Assembly: GCA_035547755.1 (NCBI GenBank)
Contig: DASZUG010000066.1
Location: forward strand, 74,784 to 138,783
Length of the DNA stretch: 64,000 nucleotides
Reading direction: 5' to 3'
DNA from: Mesorhizobium_L sp035547755
Lineage (GTDB): Bacteria > Pseudomonadota > Alphaproteobacteria > Rhizobiales > Rhizobiaceae
Part shown: piece after piece, positions 18,266 through 25,988 of the stretch
Numbering within the stretch: the stretch's first letter is position 1
Layout: each line of letters begins with the position of its first letter
The notes under the pieces: generated by a model
The model's database searches: none
What the model saw: only the letters and a program-made list of their open reading frames with translations
Told to the model about the DNA's origin: nothing
Made by a program: the position numbers and the translations under genes

Positions 18266-18305
18266 GTTGACAAGGAAACAGATTTGCAGTAGTTTCCTTG
18301 TCAAC
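18266..18305 (+). promoter_or_regulatory. marR promoter inside a 14-bp perfect inverted repeat (candidate operator)
   Basis: GTTGACAAGGAAAC at 18266-18279 and its exact reverse complement GTTTCCTTGTCAAC at 18292-18305 are separated by 12 nt. The left arm contains a consensus -35 box TTGACA (18267-18272). A weak -10, TAGTTT, lies 17 nt downstream at 18290-18295, overlapping the right arm. The arms bracket the promoter 13 nt before the MarR start, as expected of an autorepressed marR operon. No binding data exist. Confidence 0.8.
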
Positions 18306-18318
18306 AGATGGAGATTCG

Positions 18319-18780
18319 ATGCAGAAGCAGCCGCCAGTCAGCCCGATCGAGGCACATCTCGGCTATTGGCTGCGCTTCGTGTCGAACCAGGTCTCGCATG
18401 CTTTCAGCCTGAAGCTGATGGCGCGGGATGTGACAGTGGCCGAATGGGTGGTCCTGCGCGAACTGTACGAGAAGGAGGAGGCCGTCCCAAGTCTGCTCGC
18501 GGATCGCCTCGGCATGACCAGGGGAGCGATCTCGAAACTCGTGGACCGTCTCGCGGCCAAGTCGCTCGTCGCAAGAAGATCGAATGAAGAAGACCGCCGC
18601 TACCAGGCACTGGCGCTGACGGGCGAGGGCAGGACGCTTGTTCCCCAACTCTCCTCGCTCGCGGACCGGAACGACGAAGAATTCTTCGGCCATTTAAAAC
18701 CCGCCGAGCGGGTGATGGTCGAGAGCATGCTGAAGGACATCGTGCGCCGGCACGGGATGCGGTCCGTCCCCGTCGATTGA
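18319..18780 (+). CDS. MarR family transcriptional regulator
   Basis: The 153-residue winged-helix protein has a MarR fold: VTVAEWVVLRELYE near residue 38, recognition-helix region RLGMTRGAISKLVDRL near 64, and the wing segment RRSNEEDRRYQALALT near 85. MarR proteins are dimeric and usually repress their own operon until a ligand binds. ATG 18319 has GGAG 5 nt upstream; a TTG at 18298 lies inside the operator and is unlikely. The DUF1398 gene follows after 28 nt and is the likely co-regulated target. The ligand is unknown. Confidence 0.9.
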   Translation: MQKQPPVSPIEAHLGYWLRFVSNQVSHAFSLKLMARDVTVAEWVVLRELYEKEEAVPSLLADRLGMTRGAISKLVDRLAAKSLVARRSNEEDRRYQALALTGEGRTLVPQLSSLADRNDEEFFGHLKPAERVMVESMLKDIVRRHGMRSVPVD

Positions 18781-18808
18781 TGATTGATAGATGGCAAGGA
18801 GCATCGAG

Positions 18809-19210
18809 ATGGACGCGCATGTGAAGGCGATTGTTCGGGAATGCACGGTCGGATCTGACGAAGAGCGCATAGCTTTCCCCGAAGTGGTGAGAAAGCTGAT
18901 GGAGGCTGACGTCGAGCGCTACCACGCCGACCTGATCCGAGCCGAGAAAACCTACTATATGCCGGATGGCGATTGGGAGACGGTCGCCGCGGCTCCTGCC
19001 GCGACCAGGCCGGCGAAGGCTTTCTCCGCCGTGGACGTCGATGCGGCGGTGAGAGCGATCCAGGCGGAGGCGATCACCTACAAGGAGTTCTGCGAACGGA
19101 TCGCCGCGGCCGGCTGCGTCGGCTATCTCGTCTCCCTGCCGGGTAGGCGCGCCGTCTATTACGGCCGCACCGGCGAGAACCATGTGGAGCATTTTCCCGG
19201 CGCGAAATAG
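18809..19210 (+). CDS. DUF1398 family protein
   Basis: This 133-residue protein resembles DUF1398, a family sometimes labelled phage envelope-like, with the C-terminal EFCERIAAAGCVGYLVSL and RAVYYGRTGE segments. Function is unknown. A good site AAGGAG lies 7 nt before ATG 18809, so I prefer it to the ATG at 18791, which would overlap that site. It is probably co-transcribed with marR and controlled by the palindromic operator. No signal peptide or membrane helix is visible. Confidence 0.82.
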   Translation: MDAHVKAIVRECTVGSDEERIAFPEVVRKLMEADVERYHADLIRAEKTYYMPDGDWETVAAAPAATRPAKAFSAVDVDAAVRAIQAEAITYKEFCERIAAAGCVGYLVSLPGRRAVYYGRTGENHVEHFPGAK

Positions 19211-19310
19211 CCGAACGGTCAATTTGGATCCGTCCGTCCATGCGCGCAAACTCCGCTTTCCTTCGCTTGGCTTAGGCTCTACCTATGGTGCGAGGCAAAC
19301 GGGCAGGCGC

Positions 19311-19856
19311 ATGAATCCCACCCTGGAAGACACTCTTTTGTCGTCAATCCGGACAATCCCCGATTATCCCAAGCCGGGCGTCCAGTTTCGCGATATTACG
19401 ACCCTTCTCGGCAATGCGCGCGCTTTCCGCCGCGCGGTGGACGAACTGGTGCATCCCTATGCCGGCTCGAAGGTCGACAAGATCGCCGGTATCGAGGCGA
19501 GAGGCTTTATTCTCGGCGGCGCGATCGCGCACCAGCTTTCCGCCGGTTTCGTTCCAATCCGCAAGAAGGGCAAGCTGCCGCATGAAACGGTGCGGGTCGC
19601 CTACAGCCTGGAATACGGGCTCGACGAAATGGAGATGCACAAGGATGCGATCGTGGCGGCGGAAAAGGTGATCCTGGTGGATGATCTGATCGCGACCGGC
19701 GGTACCGCGGAAGGCGCCGTAAAGCTGCTGACCCAAATGGGCGCGGATATCATCGCGGCCTGCTTTGTCATCGACCTGCCGGCGCTCGGAGGTCGGGCGA
19801 AGCTGGAAGCGCTGGGCGTGCCGGTGAGGACGCTCGTCGCCTTCGCCGGCGATTGA
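19311..19856 (+). CDS. apt: Adenine phosphoribosyltransferase
   Basis: The 181-residue enzyme has the PRPP-binding motif VILVDDLIATGGT near residues 121-133 and an N-terminal segment with IPDYPKPGVQFRDITTLL, both typical of Apt. It makes AMP from adenine and PRPP in purine salvage. ATG 19311 is the family start; the upstream frame overlaps the DUF1398 end and is not conserved. In rhizobia apt commonly lies near petABC, so marR-DUF1398 looks like an insertion between them. That synteny statement is from memory. Confidence 0.94.
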   Translation: MNPTLEDTLLSSIRTIPDYPKPGVQFRDITTLLGNARAFRRAVDELVHPYAGSKVDKIAGIEARGFILGGAIAHQLSAGFVPIRKKGKLPHETVRVAYSLEYGLDEMEMHKDAIVAAEKVILVDDLIATGGTAEGAVKLLTQMGADIIAACFVIDLPALGGRAKLEALGVPVRTLVAFAGD

Positions 19857-19871
19857 AACCGGGGCTATCGA

Positions 19872-20342
19872 TCACCCATCGCTCACCATGACCGAAGCCA
19901 GAAAGCGCATGATGGTCTTTCCATCCTGGTTGGTGGCTTCGCAACGGCTTTGAAGCATGTACCAGTCCGGCCTGCCGGGGATTGCCTTGTAGGAAAGGGC
20001 GGTCTGCGTGAAGGTGATTGTGTCCCCTGCGTAAGCGGGCTTGAGCCATTCGAGGGCGCTGATCCCGCTTGCCGGCCCGAAAACGATCGGCGTCGCGCCG
20101 GCGGCGCGGATGCGTTCTTCCACTGCCGGGCGAGCGAGGACGTGATGGCGCATCCACATGGAAGCCGTATGCCAGCCCGACGCGCAGAGTCCGCCCAACA
20201 CGCTCTTGCGGGCCTCCTCCTCGCTGACGTGGAAGGGTTGGGGATCGTATTTGCGGGCGTAGGCCTTGATTTCCTCGGCAGTGAATGTGTGGCTGCCGAG
20301 ATCGACCGTGCGGCCGAGCGCGAGTTTTTCCTCGAACCTCAC
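19872..20342 (-). CDS. MaoC family (hotdog) hydratase, second of pair
   Basis: This 156-residue single-hotdog protein has the hydratase motif KYDPQPFHVSEEEA near residue 33, which supplies the Asp-His pair of (R)-enoyl-CoA hydratases, with Gln at the usual Asn place. It starts at 20342, overlapping the stop of the upstream MaoC gene by 4 nt. The two homologs are probably a functional heterodimer or duplicated pair. The substrate is unknown. The gene ends 15 nt from the convergent apt stop. Confidence 0.88.
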   Translation of the reverse strand: MRFEEKLALGRTVDLGSHTFTAEEIKAYARKYDPQPFHVSEEEARKSVLGGLCASGWHTASMWMRHHVLARPAVEERIRAAGATPIVFGPASGISALEWLKPAYAGDTITFTQTALSYKAIPGRPDWYMLQSRCEATNQDGKTIMRFLASVMVSDG

Positions 20343-20812
20343 CGGCTCTCACTCCCGTTGCGTTTCAGGAACATGACCGTGCTCTGCATGTCACAGACCT
20401 GTTCGCCATGCTGGTTGGAAAGTTCCTGCCTGAGCGTCACGAGACCCAGATTGGGCCGCGATTTCGATTCCCGCTTCGCTTCGACCGTCATCTTCAGGCT
20501 GATTGTGTCACCCGCCAGGACAGGCTTGCGCCAGTGAAGGAAATCGAGGCCCGGCGCTCCCTGCGAGGTCGAATCGAGGAGGAAGCCGTCGCACATCAGC
20601 CGCATCATCATCGATCCGACATGAAAGCCGGCAGCCGAAAGGCCGCCAAGCACGCTCGCTCCGCCTGCCTCTTCATCGAGATGCATGGGCTGCGGATCGA
20701 ATTCTTTCGCGAATTCAATGATTTCCTTCGCTGAGACGGGCATGGACCCTAAATCGAGCACCATGCCGGGAACGAAGTCCTCATAAGCCCATCGTTTGCC
20801 GTTTGCGTCCAT
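20339..20812 (-). CDS. MaoC family (hotdog) hydratase, first of pair
   Basis: The 157-residue protein carries the hotdog hydratase motif EFDPQPMHLDEEAG near residue 32 and the loop SVLGGLSAAGFHVGSMMMR shared with its neighbour. I chose ATG 20812 because AAGGGGG lies 6 nt upstream; ATG 20827 has no such site. It is coupled to the second MaoC gene by a 4-nt overlap. These proteins usually act on acyl-CoA thioesters. I recall this pair next to ychF in several rhizobia, whereas here a permease lies between them. Confidence 0.87.
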   Translation of the reverse strand: MDANGKRWAYEDFVPGMVLDLGSMPVSAKEIIEFAKEFDPQPMHLDEEAGGASVLGGLSAAGFHVGSMMMRLMCDGFLLDSTSQGAPGLDFLHWRKPVLAGDTISLKMTVEAKRESKSRPNLGLVTLRQELSNQHGEQVCDMQSTVMFLKRNGSESR

Positions 20813-21061
20813 TGGCGCCCCCTTCATCGAGAAGTCCAGCTATAGAGTGGAGGTCCCTTCCATCGATCGCAAGAGGGGCAGCGCGGCTGAAACAATATGC
20901 CTGGAAGAACCGTATCATTCATTAGCAGGATGCGGATTGCCACTTTGTCCGTTTCCCGTTGAAAAGAATTGAAGTATGTTGGGGTTCGATTGGTTCGATC
21001 CCATATCGCCGTTTCGGCGACGACTATTTGTCGGCTGGAACAAACTCCGGAGATTTTCGAG

Positions 21062-21286
21062 ATGTTTGAGCAAAATGTCGGTTTGAGTGACCGGGCGATC
21101 AGGACTCTGGCGGGACTATTTCTTCTGGCGATGATCTTTCTTGCCCCTGATGCACCCCTGCGCTGGTTCGGTCTCATCGGGATCGTGCCGCTGATAACCG
21201 GCATCGTGGGGACCTGTCCTTTCTACCTCTTGATGGGAAGATCGACCTGTCCATCCAAGGAAAAGGCAAGAGCGCGGATCGACTGA
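21062..21286 (+). CDS. DUF2892 / YgaP-type membrane protein
   Basis: This 74-residue protein has two hydrophobic helices (TLAGLFLLAMIFLAPDA and FGLIGIVPLITGIVGT) and the family motif GTCPFYLLMG. DUF2892 domains are small inner-membrane modules, free-standing or fused to rhodanese as in YgaP. ATG 21062 has GGAG 9 nt upstream and starts at the usual family position (MFEQNVGLSDRAIR). The frame extends upstream without family similarity. Role unknown; the Cys in TCPFY may matter for sulfur or redox chemistry. Confidence 0.82.
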   Translation: MFEQNVGLSDRAIRTLAGLFLLAMIFLAPDAPLRWFGLIGIVPLITGIVGTCPFYLLMGRSTCPSKEKARARID

Positions 21287-21338
21287 CGAATCCCGCCTGG
21301 CTGTTCAGGGCCATATGACGGCTTCGGCAAACAGGAGA

Positions 21339-21361
21339 GCCGGTTTCGCGCGGTTTTTTTA
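21339..21361 (+). terminator. Weak intrinsic terminator after DUF2892
   Basis: A short AGCCG/CGGTT pairing with a long loop precedes a run of seven T. The stem is only 5 bp with a wobble pair, so the call is weak. It lies about 55 nt after the DUF2892 stop. Confidence 0.35.
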
Positions 21362-21490
21362 GCCTGCTCCCCCACGAAAACTTGCTTCCTGAGCATTTTC
21401 TGCAGCCAGGCCGAGGCCCGCTGGAGCGCGTTTTGAAGCCGCGACGATGGTTCCGGTGACGATTTCCATTAAATCCAGACGAATGTTTCA

Positions 21491-21514
21491 ACACGCATCT
21501 TCTTGATGGCGTGT
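21491..21514 (+). promoter_or_regulatory. Leader hairpin upstream of the NCS2 permease gene
   Basis: ACACGC-ATC and GAT-g-GCGTGT form a 9-bp stem with one bulged G and a TTCTT loop, about 85 nt before the permease ATG. There is no T-run, so it is not an intrinsic terminator. It could be an operator (the arms are inverted repeats) or a leader structure. I could not fit it to a known purine or PRPP riboswitch. Confidence 0.35.
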
Positions 21515-21596
21515 GTTTGATCACAGATAATCCTCAGTCGCCGCTCCGGAAGGGAACCCGATTCGGGTGGGAGCGCGCAAAGAGGGGAGGAATATC

Positions 21597-23081
21597 ATGA
21601 CATCGTCATCGCATCCCGTGGACGAGGTTCTGCCTGCGTCACGTCTTTTCGTGCTCGGCCTTCAGCACGTCCTGGTCATGTATGCCGGCGCCATCGCCGT
21701 ACCGCTCATCATTGGACGCGCGCTCAAACTGGAGCCCCAGGATGTCGCGTTCCTGATTTCCGCGGACCTTTTTGTCTGCGGCATTGCCTCCATCCTGCAA
21801 TCATTGGGCGCGACGCAATGGTTCGGCATCAAGCTGCCGGTGATGATGGGCGTCACCTTTGCCGCTGTCGGACCGATGATCTCGATGGCGGCCGCCCATT
21901 CCGGCGTCGAAGGCGCGCGTATGATTTTCGGCGCCATTATCGGCGCAGGCATCATCACCATGCTGATCGCGCCTTTCGTCAGCCGCATGCTGCGCTTTTT
22001 CCCGCCGGTGGTGACCGGGACGATCATCCTCGTCATCGGCGTGTCGCTGATGAAGATCGGCATCGAGTGGATTTTCGGTCTGCCTTTCGGACCTACTGCG
22101 CCAAGGATCGTCGCTCCCGACCACGCGGCGTGGCTGAAGGTGGTGACGTCGGCCGCCGGCGCTGCCGGATCGGCCATACCCCCGCCTCCCGCCGGCGTGG
22201 CGCTTGCTCCGTCGCTGCCCAACCCAGCCTATGCTCCTGTACAGAACATCGTGCTGTCGCTGATCGTGTTGGCGATCGTCGTAAGTGTCGCCCGCTTTAC
22301 GAAAGGCTTCCTGTCCAATATCGCCGTGCTCATCGGCATCATAGCCGGCGGCGTCATCGCCGCGGGAGTCGGGCTGATGCATTTCGATAAGGTAGCAAGC
22401 GCCGCCTGGCTCGCGCCCATTCGACCCTTCCATTTCGGCATGCCCATCCTCGACCCGATCCTCATCGCCACCATGGTTCTGGTGATGATCGTGGTGATGA
22501 TCGAATCGACCGGCATGTTCCTGGCGTTGGGTGAGATGACCGGCAAGGAGGTGACGCAGCCGATGCTTTCTTCAGGTCTGAGGATGGACGGCCTCGGCAC
22601 ATTGCTCGGCGGCATCTTCAACACGTTTCCCTATACGAGTTTCTCGCAGAATGTCGGGCTGGTCGGCGTGACAGGCATCAGGAGCCGCTTCGTCTGCGTC
22701 GCCGGCGGTGTGATCCTGATCGTGCTCGGCCTCATTCCGAAGATGGGGGCGCTGGTGGAGGCCCTGCCGACGGTCGTGCTCGGCGGCGCAGGCATCGTTA
22801 TGTTCGGCATGGTGGCGGCTACCGGCATCCGCATTCTCGGCGCCGTCGATTTCAAGGGCAATCGCAACAATCTCTTCATTGTCGGCATTGCCCTGGGCTT
22901 CGGCATGATCCCGGAAGTCGCGCCCAGCTTCAATATCTGGCTGCCGAGGGTGATCGCGCCGCTCATCGGGTCAGGAATCCTGCTTGCGTCGGTGGCGTCG
23001 GTGATCCTGAACATGGTGTTCAACGGCGCGACCGGAAAAGCCGACGATTTGCGCGCCGCGGCGATGGCGGCGGAGGGATGA
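21597..23081 (+). CDS. NCS2 family nucleobase:cation symporter (urate/xanthine type)
   Basis: The 494-residue protein has about 12-14 transmembrane helices and the nucleobase-ascorbate motif QNVGLVGVTG near residues 352-361, the TM8 segment ESTGMFLALGEMTG near 303, and the N-terminal QHVLVMYAGAIAVPLI. The QNVGLVGVTG variant is closer to urate permeases (UacT/PucJK) than to uracil permease UraA, so urate or xanthine uptake by proton symport is the best guess. ATG 21597 has a strong GGGGAGG site; an in-frame extension to 21567 is unlikely. No purine catabolism genes are nearby. Confidence 0.88.
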   Translation: MTSSSHPVDEVLPASRLFVLGLQHVLVMYAGAIAVPLIIGRALKLEPQDVAFLISADLFVCGIASILQSLGATQWFGIKLPVMMGVTFAAVGPMISMAAAHSGVEGARMIFGAIIGAGIITMLIAPFVSRMLRFFPPVVTGTIILVIGVSLMKIGIEWIFGLPFGPTAPRIVAPDHAAWLKVVTSAAGAAGSAIPPPPAGVALAPSLPNPAYAPVQNIVLSLIVLAIVVSVARFTKGFLSNIAVLIGIIAGGVIAAGVGLMHFDKVASAAWLAPIRPFHFGMPILDPILIATMVLVMIVVMIESTGMFLALGEMTGKEVTQPMLSSGLRMDGLGTLLGGIFNTFPYTSFSQNVGLVGVTGIRSRFVCVAGGVILIVLGLIPKMGALVEALPTVVLGGAGIVMFGMVAATGIRILGAVDFKGNRNNLFIVGIALGFGMIPEVAPSFNIWLPRVIAPLIGSGILLASVASVILNMVFNGATGKADDLRAAAMAAEG

Positions 23082-23124
23082 TACCCGAGACCCTGACGTT
23101 TGACGCTCCGTCCTGCATGCGTCA

Positions 23125-23218
23125 TTCGAGGCTCGCTTCGCTCGCGCCTCAGGATGAGGACCGGTGATGCTGACTCCCTCATCCTGAGGCGTGAGCCCGT
23201 AGGGCGAGCCTCGAAGGA
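23125..23218. repeat. Palindromic dispersed repeat, copy A
   Basis: The element starts TTCGAGGCTCGCTTCGCTCG, passes through CCTCAGGATGAGG, and closes with CCTCATCCTGAGG then GGGCGAGCCTCGAAGG. The halves are inverted copies of each other and would fold into a long hairpin. It fills the gap between convergent genes (permease and ychF). Related copies lie at 40501-40573 and, inside uvrB, at 51246-51400. I know such elements from many rhizobial genomes. Confidence 0.85.
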
Positions 23219-23256
23219 CCACCGCGACGACAACGGCAAATGTCAGCGTCTCGGTA

Positions 23257-24360
23257 TCAGGTATTGAACCGGAAAAGCATGATGTCGCCGTCCTGGACGA
23301 CATAGTCCTTGCCTTCGTCGCGCGCCTTCCCCGCGTCCTTGGCGGCCACTTCGCCGCCGAGCGACACGTAATCCTCATAGGCGATGGTCTGCGCGCGGAT
23401 GAAGCCGCGTTCGAAATCGGTGTGGATGACGCCCGCCGCCTGTGGCGCTTTCGTGCCCCTGGTGATCGTCCAGGCGCGTGTTTCCTTCGGGCCGGCGGTG
23501 AAATAGGTGATCAGGTCGAGGAGATCGTAGCCGGCGCGGATGAGGCGGTCGAGGCCGGGTTCCGCCAAGCCCATCGCATCGAGGAAGTCCTTCGCCTCGT
23601 CGTCGGGCAATTGCGCCACTTCCGCCTCGATAGCGGCGGAAATGATGACGGTGCGCGCGCCTTGCTCCGCGGCCATCTTTTCCACGGCAGACGAATGGGC
23701 GTTGCCTGAAGTGGCGTCCGCCTCCGCGACGTTGCAGACATAGAGGACGGGCTTCGACGTCAGCAGGTTCAAGCCCTGCAACAAGCGCAGATCCTCGGCC
23801 GAGATGCCCTCCAGCATGAGGCGAACCGGTTTGCCGTCCTGTAGCAGGGTAAGCGCCTTTTCCATCACCGGGAGGACGGTCATGGCCTCCTTGTCCTTGC
23901 CGGTCGCCCGCTTTCTGATCTGCACGATGCGCCGCTCGATGCTTTCGAGATCGGCCAGCATCAGTTCGGTTTCCACCGTCTCGGCGTCCGCCACCGGATC
24001 GATGCGGCCTTCGACATGGGTGATATCGTCATCCTCGAAGCAGCGCAGCACATGCACGATGGCGTCCACTTCGCGGATATTGGCGAGGAACTGGTTGCCT
24101 AGCCCTTCGCCTTTCGAGGCGCCGCGCACCAGACCGGCAATATCGACGAAGGAAATGCGCGTCGGGATGATTTCCTTCGATTTCGCGATTTCCGCGATGC
24201 GCTTCAGCCGTGGGTCTGGAACCGCGACCTCACCCGTATTCGGTTCGATGGTGCAGAAGGGATAATTGGCGGCCTGCGCCGCCGCCGTCCTTGTCAGCGC
24301 GTTGAAGAGCGTCGACTTGCCGACATTCGGCAGGCCGACAATGCCGCATTTGAACCCCAT
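23257..24360 (-). CDS. ychF: Redox-regulated GTPase/ATPase YchF
   Basis: This 367-residue Obg-family protein has the P-loop GLPNVGKST (residues 9-17), NYPFCTIEPN near 34, switch DIAGLVRGAS near 72, and a C-terminal TGS domain (TRGTKAPQAAGVIHTDF then GKDYVVQDGDIMLF). YchF prefers ATP and binds ribosomes; it dampens oxidative stress responses in E. coli. Length is normal. In this order it usually follows pth; here a VapBC module lies between. Confidence 0.96.
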   Translation of the reverse strand: MGFKCGIVGLPNVGKSTLFNALTRTAAAQAANYPFCTIEPNTGEVAVPDPRLKRIAEIAKSKEIIPTRISFVDIAGLVRGASKGEGLGNQFLANIREVDAIVHVLRCFEDDDITHVEGRIDPVADAETVETELMLADLESIERRIVQIRKRATGKDKEAMTVLPVMEKALTLLQDGKPVRLMLEGISAEDLRLLQGLNLLTSKPVLYVCNVAEADATSGNAHSSAVEKMAAEQGARTVIISAAIEAEVAQLPDDEAKDFLDAMGLAEPGLDRLIRAGYDLLDLITYFTAGPKETRAWTITRGTKAPQAAGVIHTDFERGFIRAQTIAYEDYVSLGGEVAAKDAGKARDEGKDYVVQDGDIMLFRFNT

Positions 24361-24428
24361 GTCGAATATTTCCTTCGTTCCTACGCAATTCCGGACGGAA
24401 AACCGCTCGCACTTTTCCTGGAATTGCT

Positions 24429-24872
24429 TCAGCGGGAACCGATGATTTGCTCAGGGCTATGAGCGAAAGGATCGACGATCGTCAAGCCTTCGATTCGCTG
24501 CCCGTCCTGCAAGTCCTCGGAGAGAAAATGCGTGCAGTCCAGTTCGAGCGCGGATGTAAGGAGCAGGCAATCCCACCATGCGTATCGCAAATCCATGTGC
24601 AACCGGCGCGCAACAAGTGAGGTTTCGAACCTGACTGGAGAGGTGCCGAACTGCGCAAAAGCATCTATGCGGAAAAATGGATCGGCAAATCTGGAGGATT
24701 TGCGCGTTGCTACGCTGGCAATCTCGTTCAGCACCTGCAGGTTGGTTATGCCGCAATTGCGTTCCGACAATTGAGTCAGCCAGTCTTGCGCCTTTTGCCG
24801 CTTTGCAATCTCATCCTCGTCGAAAGTGTACAGGAAGGTGTTGCTGTCGATGAACACCTTACCGTCTGGCAT
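24429..24872 (-). CDS. PIN-domain toxin (VapC-like)
   Basis: This PIN-domain ribonuclease keeps the acidic residues of the family: FIDSN near residue 9, LQVLNEIA near 47, the WWDCLLL aspartate near 98, and SEDLQDG near 118. VapC toxins cleave RNA, often initiator tRNA or rRNA, with Mg2+ unless bound by antitoxin. ATG 24872 overlaps the antitoxin by 14 nt; an ATG at 24881 is an alternative with nine more bases. All catalytic acids appear intact. The module sits between pth and ychF, which are normally neighbours. Confidence 0.88.
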   Translation of the reverse strand: MPDGKVFIDSNTFLYTFDEDEIAKRQKAQDWLTQLSERNCGITNLQVLNEIASVATRKSSRFADPFFRIDAFAQFGTSPVRFETSLVARRLHMDLRYAWWDCLLLTSALELDCTHFLSEDLQDGQRIEGLTIVDPFAHSPEQIIGSR

Positions 24873-25116
24873 TGCGTTCATCCGCTGTCGGCATACGGCC
24901 GTTCTCGGAAATCTTCAGTTTGGGGCCGTCGAACACACGTTGGAGTGCTTCAAGTCGCTGCTTTCGCGCTTCGGCCTCAGTGTCCACTGCACAGGTTTGC
25001 GAAGGCTGGCGGAGCCTGTCGGCGATATGACTGGACATACTCTTGCCGGCCTTGGCGGCTTCGACGCGCGTGATCCGGTAAAGCTCGTTGTCCATCGAAA
25101 TCGTGACGTTTTTCAT
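24859..25116 (-). CDS. Antitoxin of the VapBC-like pair (ribbon-helix-helix type)
   Basis: The 85-residue protein opens with MKNVTISMDNELYRITRVEA, a CopG/ribbon-helix-helix-like strand and helix, followed by a charged C-terminal tail that should wrap the toxin. It overlaps the PIN toxin gene, the usual antitoxin-first order. A 29-bp imperfect palindrome lies 10 nt upstream of its start and is the likely operator. It probably binds DNA as a dimer and, together with the toxin, represses the pair. Confidence 0.83.
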   Translation of the reverse strand: MKNVTISMDNELYRITRVEAAKAGKSMSSHIADRLRQPSQTCAVDTEAEARKQRLEALQRVFDGPKLKISENGRMPTADERNARR

Positions 25117-25126
25117 GATTGATCCT

Positions 25127-25155
25127 CACGAGAACACGAAGTTCGTGTTTCCGTG
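25127..25155 (-). promoter_or_regulatory. Palindromic candidate operator of the VapBC-like module
   Basis: AACACGAA (25133-25140) and TTCGTGTT (25142-25149) are perfect inverted arms around one G. The pairing extends with CACG and CGTG at the outer ends, giving 12 of 14 matching positions per arm. It ends 11 nt upstream of the antitoxin ATG (25116), the expected site of autoregulation. Confidence 0.75.
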
Positions 25156-25241
25156 TAAACTAAGTCGTCTGGCGAGAATTGCAATGGCCCACCGGACGCC
25201 AGTTGGGAGTCGTGGTGGCGCATGGATGCTAACGCCGAAAC

Positions 25242-25964
25242 CTATTCCTTGCCGAGAAGCTTTTTCAGCATTTCGGCCATCGGGCCGCTTTCCGGCACTT
25301 TCACAGCCGGCTTCTGCGGCCGAGCCTGGCGGATATGGCTTTGCTGTTTCGGCGCCTTCGGAGGAGGACGGTCATCCTCGCCGGTCGGCTGGAGTTTATC
25401 GCGCAAGGTGAGCGTCACACGGTTCATGAAGCTCGAATCCTCGCCCTTGGCGAGGAGAGGGACGGCGTCGGCGATCGCGTCCAGAAGAACGTCCAGCCAC
25501 TCCCGGTCGGCCTTTGCGAAATCGCCGAGAACATAATTGTGCACCATCGCCTTGGCGCCGGGATGGCCGATGCCGATGCGCACGCGCCGATAGTCCTGAC
25601 CCACATGCTGGTCGATCGAGCGGATGCCATTATGGCCGCCGGAGCCGCCGCCCGTCTTCACGCGTATCTTTCCCGGCGCGAGGTCGAGTTCGTCATAGAA
25701 GACGATCAGTTGCGCCGACTCCAGCTTATAGAAGCGCATCGCCTCGCCGACCGACTGGCCGGAAAGGTTCATGAAGGTCTGAGGCTTGAGGAGAAGGATC
25801 TTTTCGCCGCCGAGATTACCCTCGGAAAGCAGTCCCTGGAATTTACGTGACCAGGAAGAAAAGGAATGGCGGCGGTGTATGGCGTCCGCCGCCATGAAAC
25901 CGACATTGTGCCGGTTGTTCTCGTGGTCCGGGCCGGGATTGCCGAGACCTGCGATGAGCAGCAT
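25242..25964 (-). CDS. pth: Peptidyl-tRNA hydrolase
   Basis: This 240-residue enzyme begins MLLIAGLGNPG, has the catalytic His in NNRHNVGFM (near residue 20), KPQTFMNLSG, and GGGSGGHNGIRSI near 108. It frees tRNA from peptidyl-tRNA that drops off ribosomes. The core ends near residue 190; a Pro/Lys-rich tail of about 45 residues ending MAEMLKKLLGKE is an extension I recall in rhizobia. It follows rplY after 24 nt on the same strand, and the two are likely co-transcribed. Confidence 0.96.
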   Translation of the reverse strand: MLLIAGLGNPGPDHENNRHNVGFMAADAIHRRHSFSSWSRKFQGLLSEGNLGGEKILLLKPQTFMNLSGQSVGEAMRFYKLESAQLIVFYDELDLAPGKIRVKTGGGSGGHNGIRSIDQHVGQDYRRVRIGIGHPGAKAMVHNYVLGDFAKADREWLDVLLDAIADAVPLLAKGEDSSFMNRVTLTLRDKLQPTGEDDRPPPKAPKQQSHIRQARPQKPAVKVPESGPMAEMLKKLLGKE

Positions 25965-25988
25965 CGATAACCTCCGGCCCGAAGGCCA

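Noticed and set aside
21517..21536. TTTGATCACAGATAATC as an FNR box before the permease
   Set aside because: The FNR consensus is TTGAT-N4-ATCAA. The second half-site here does not match.
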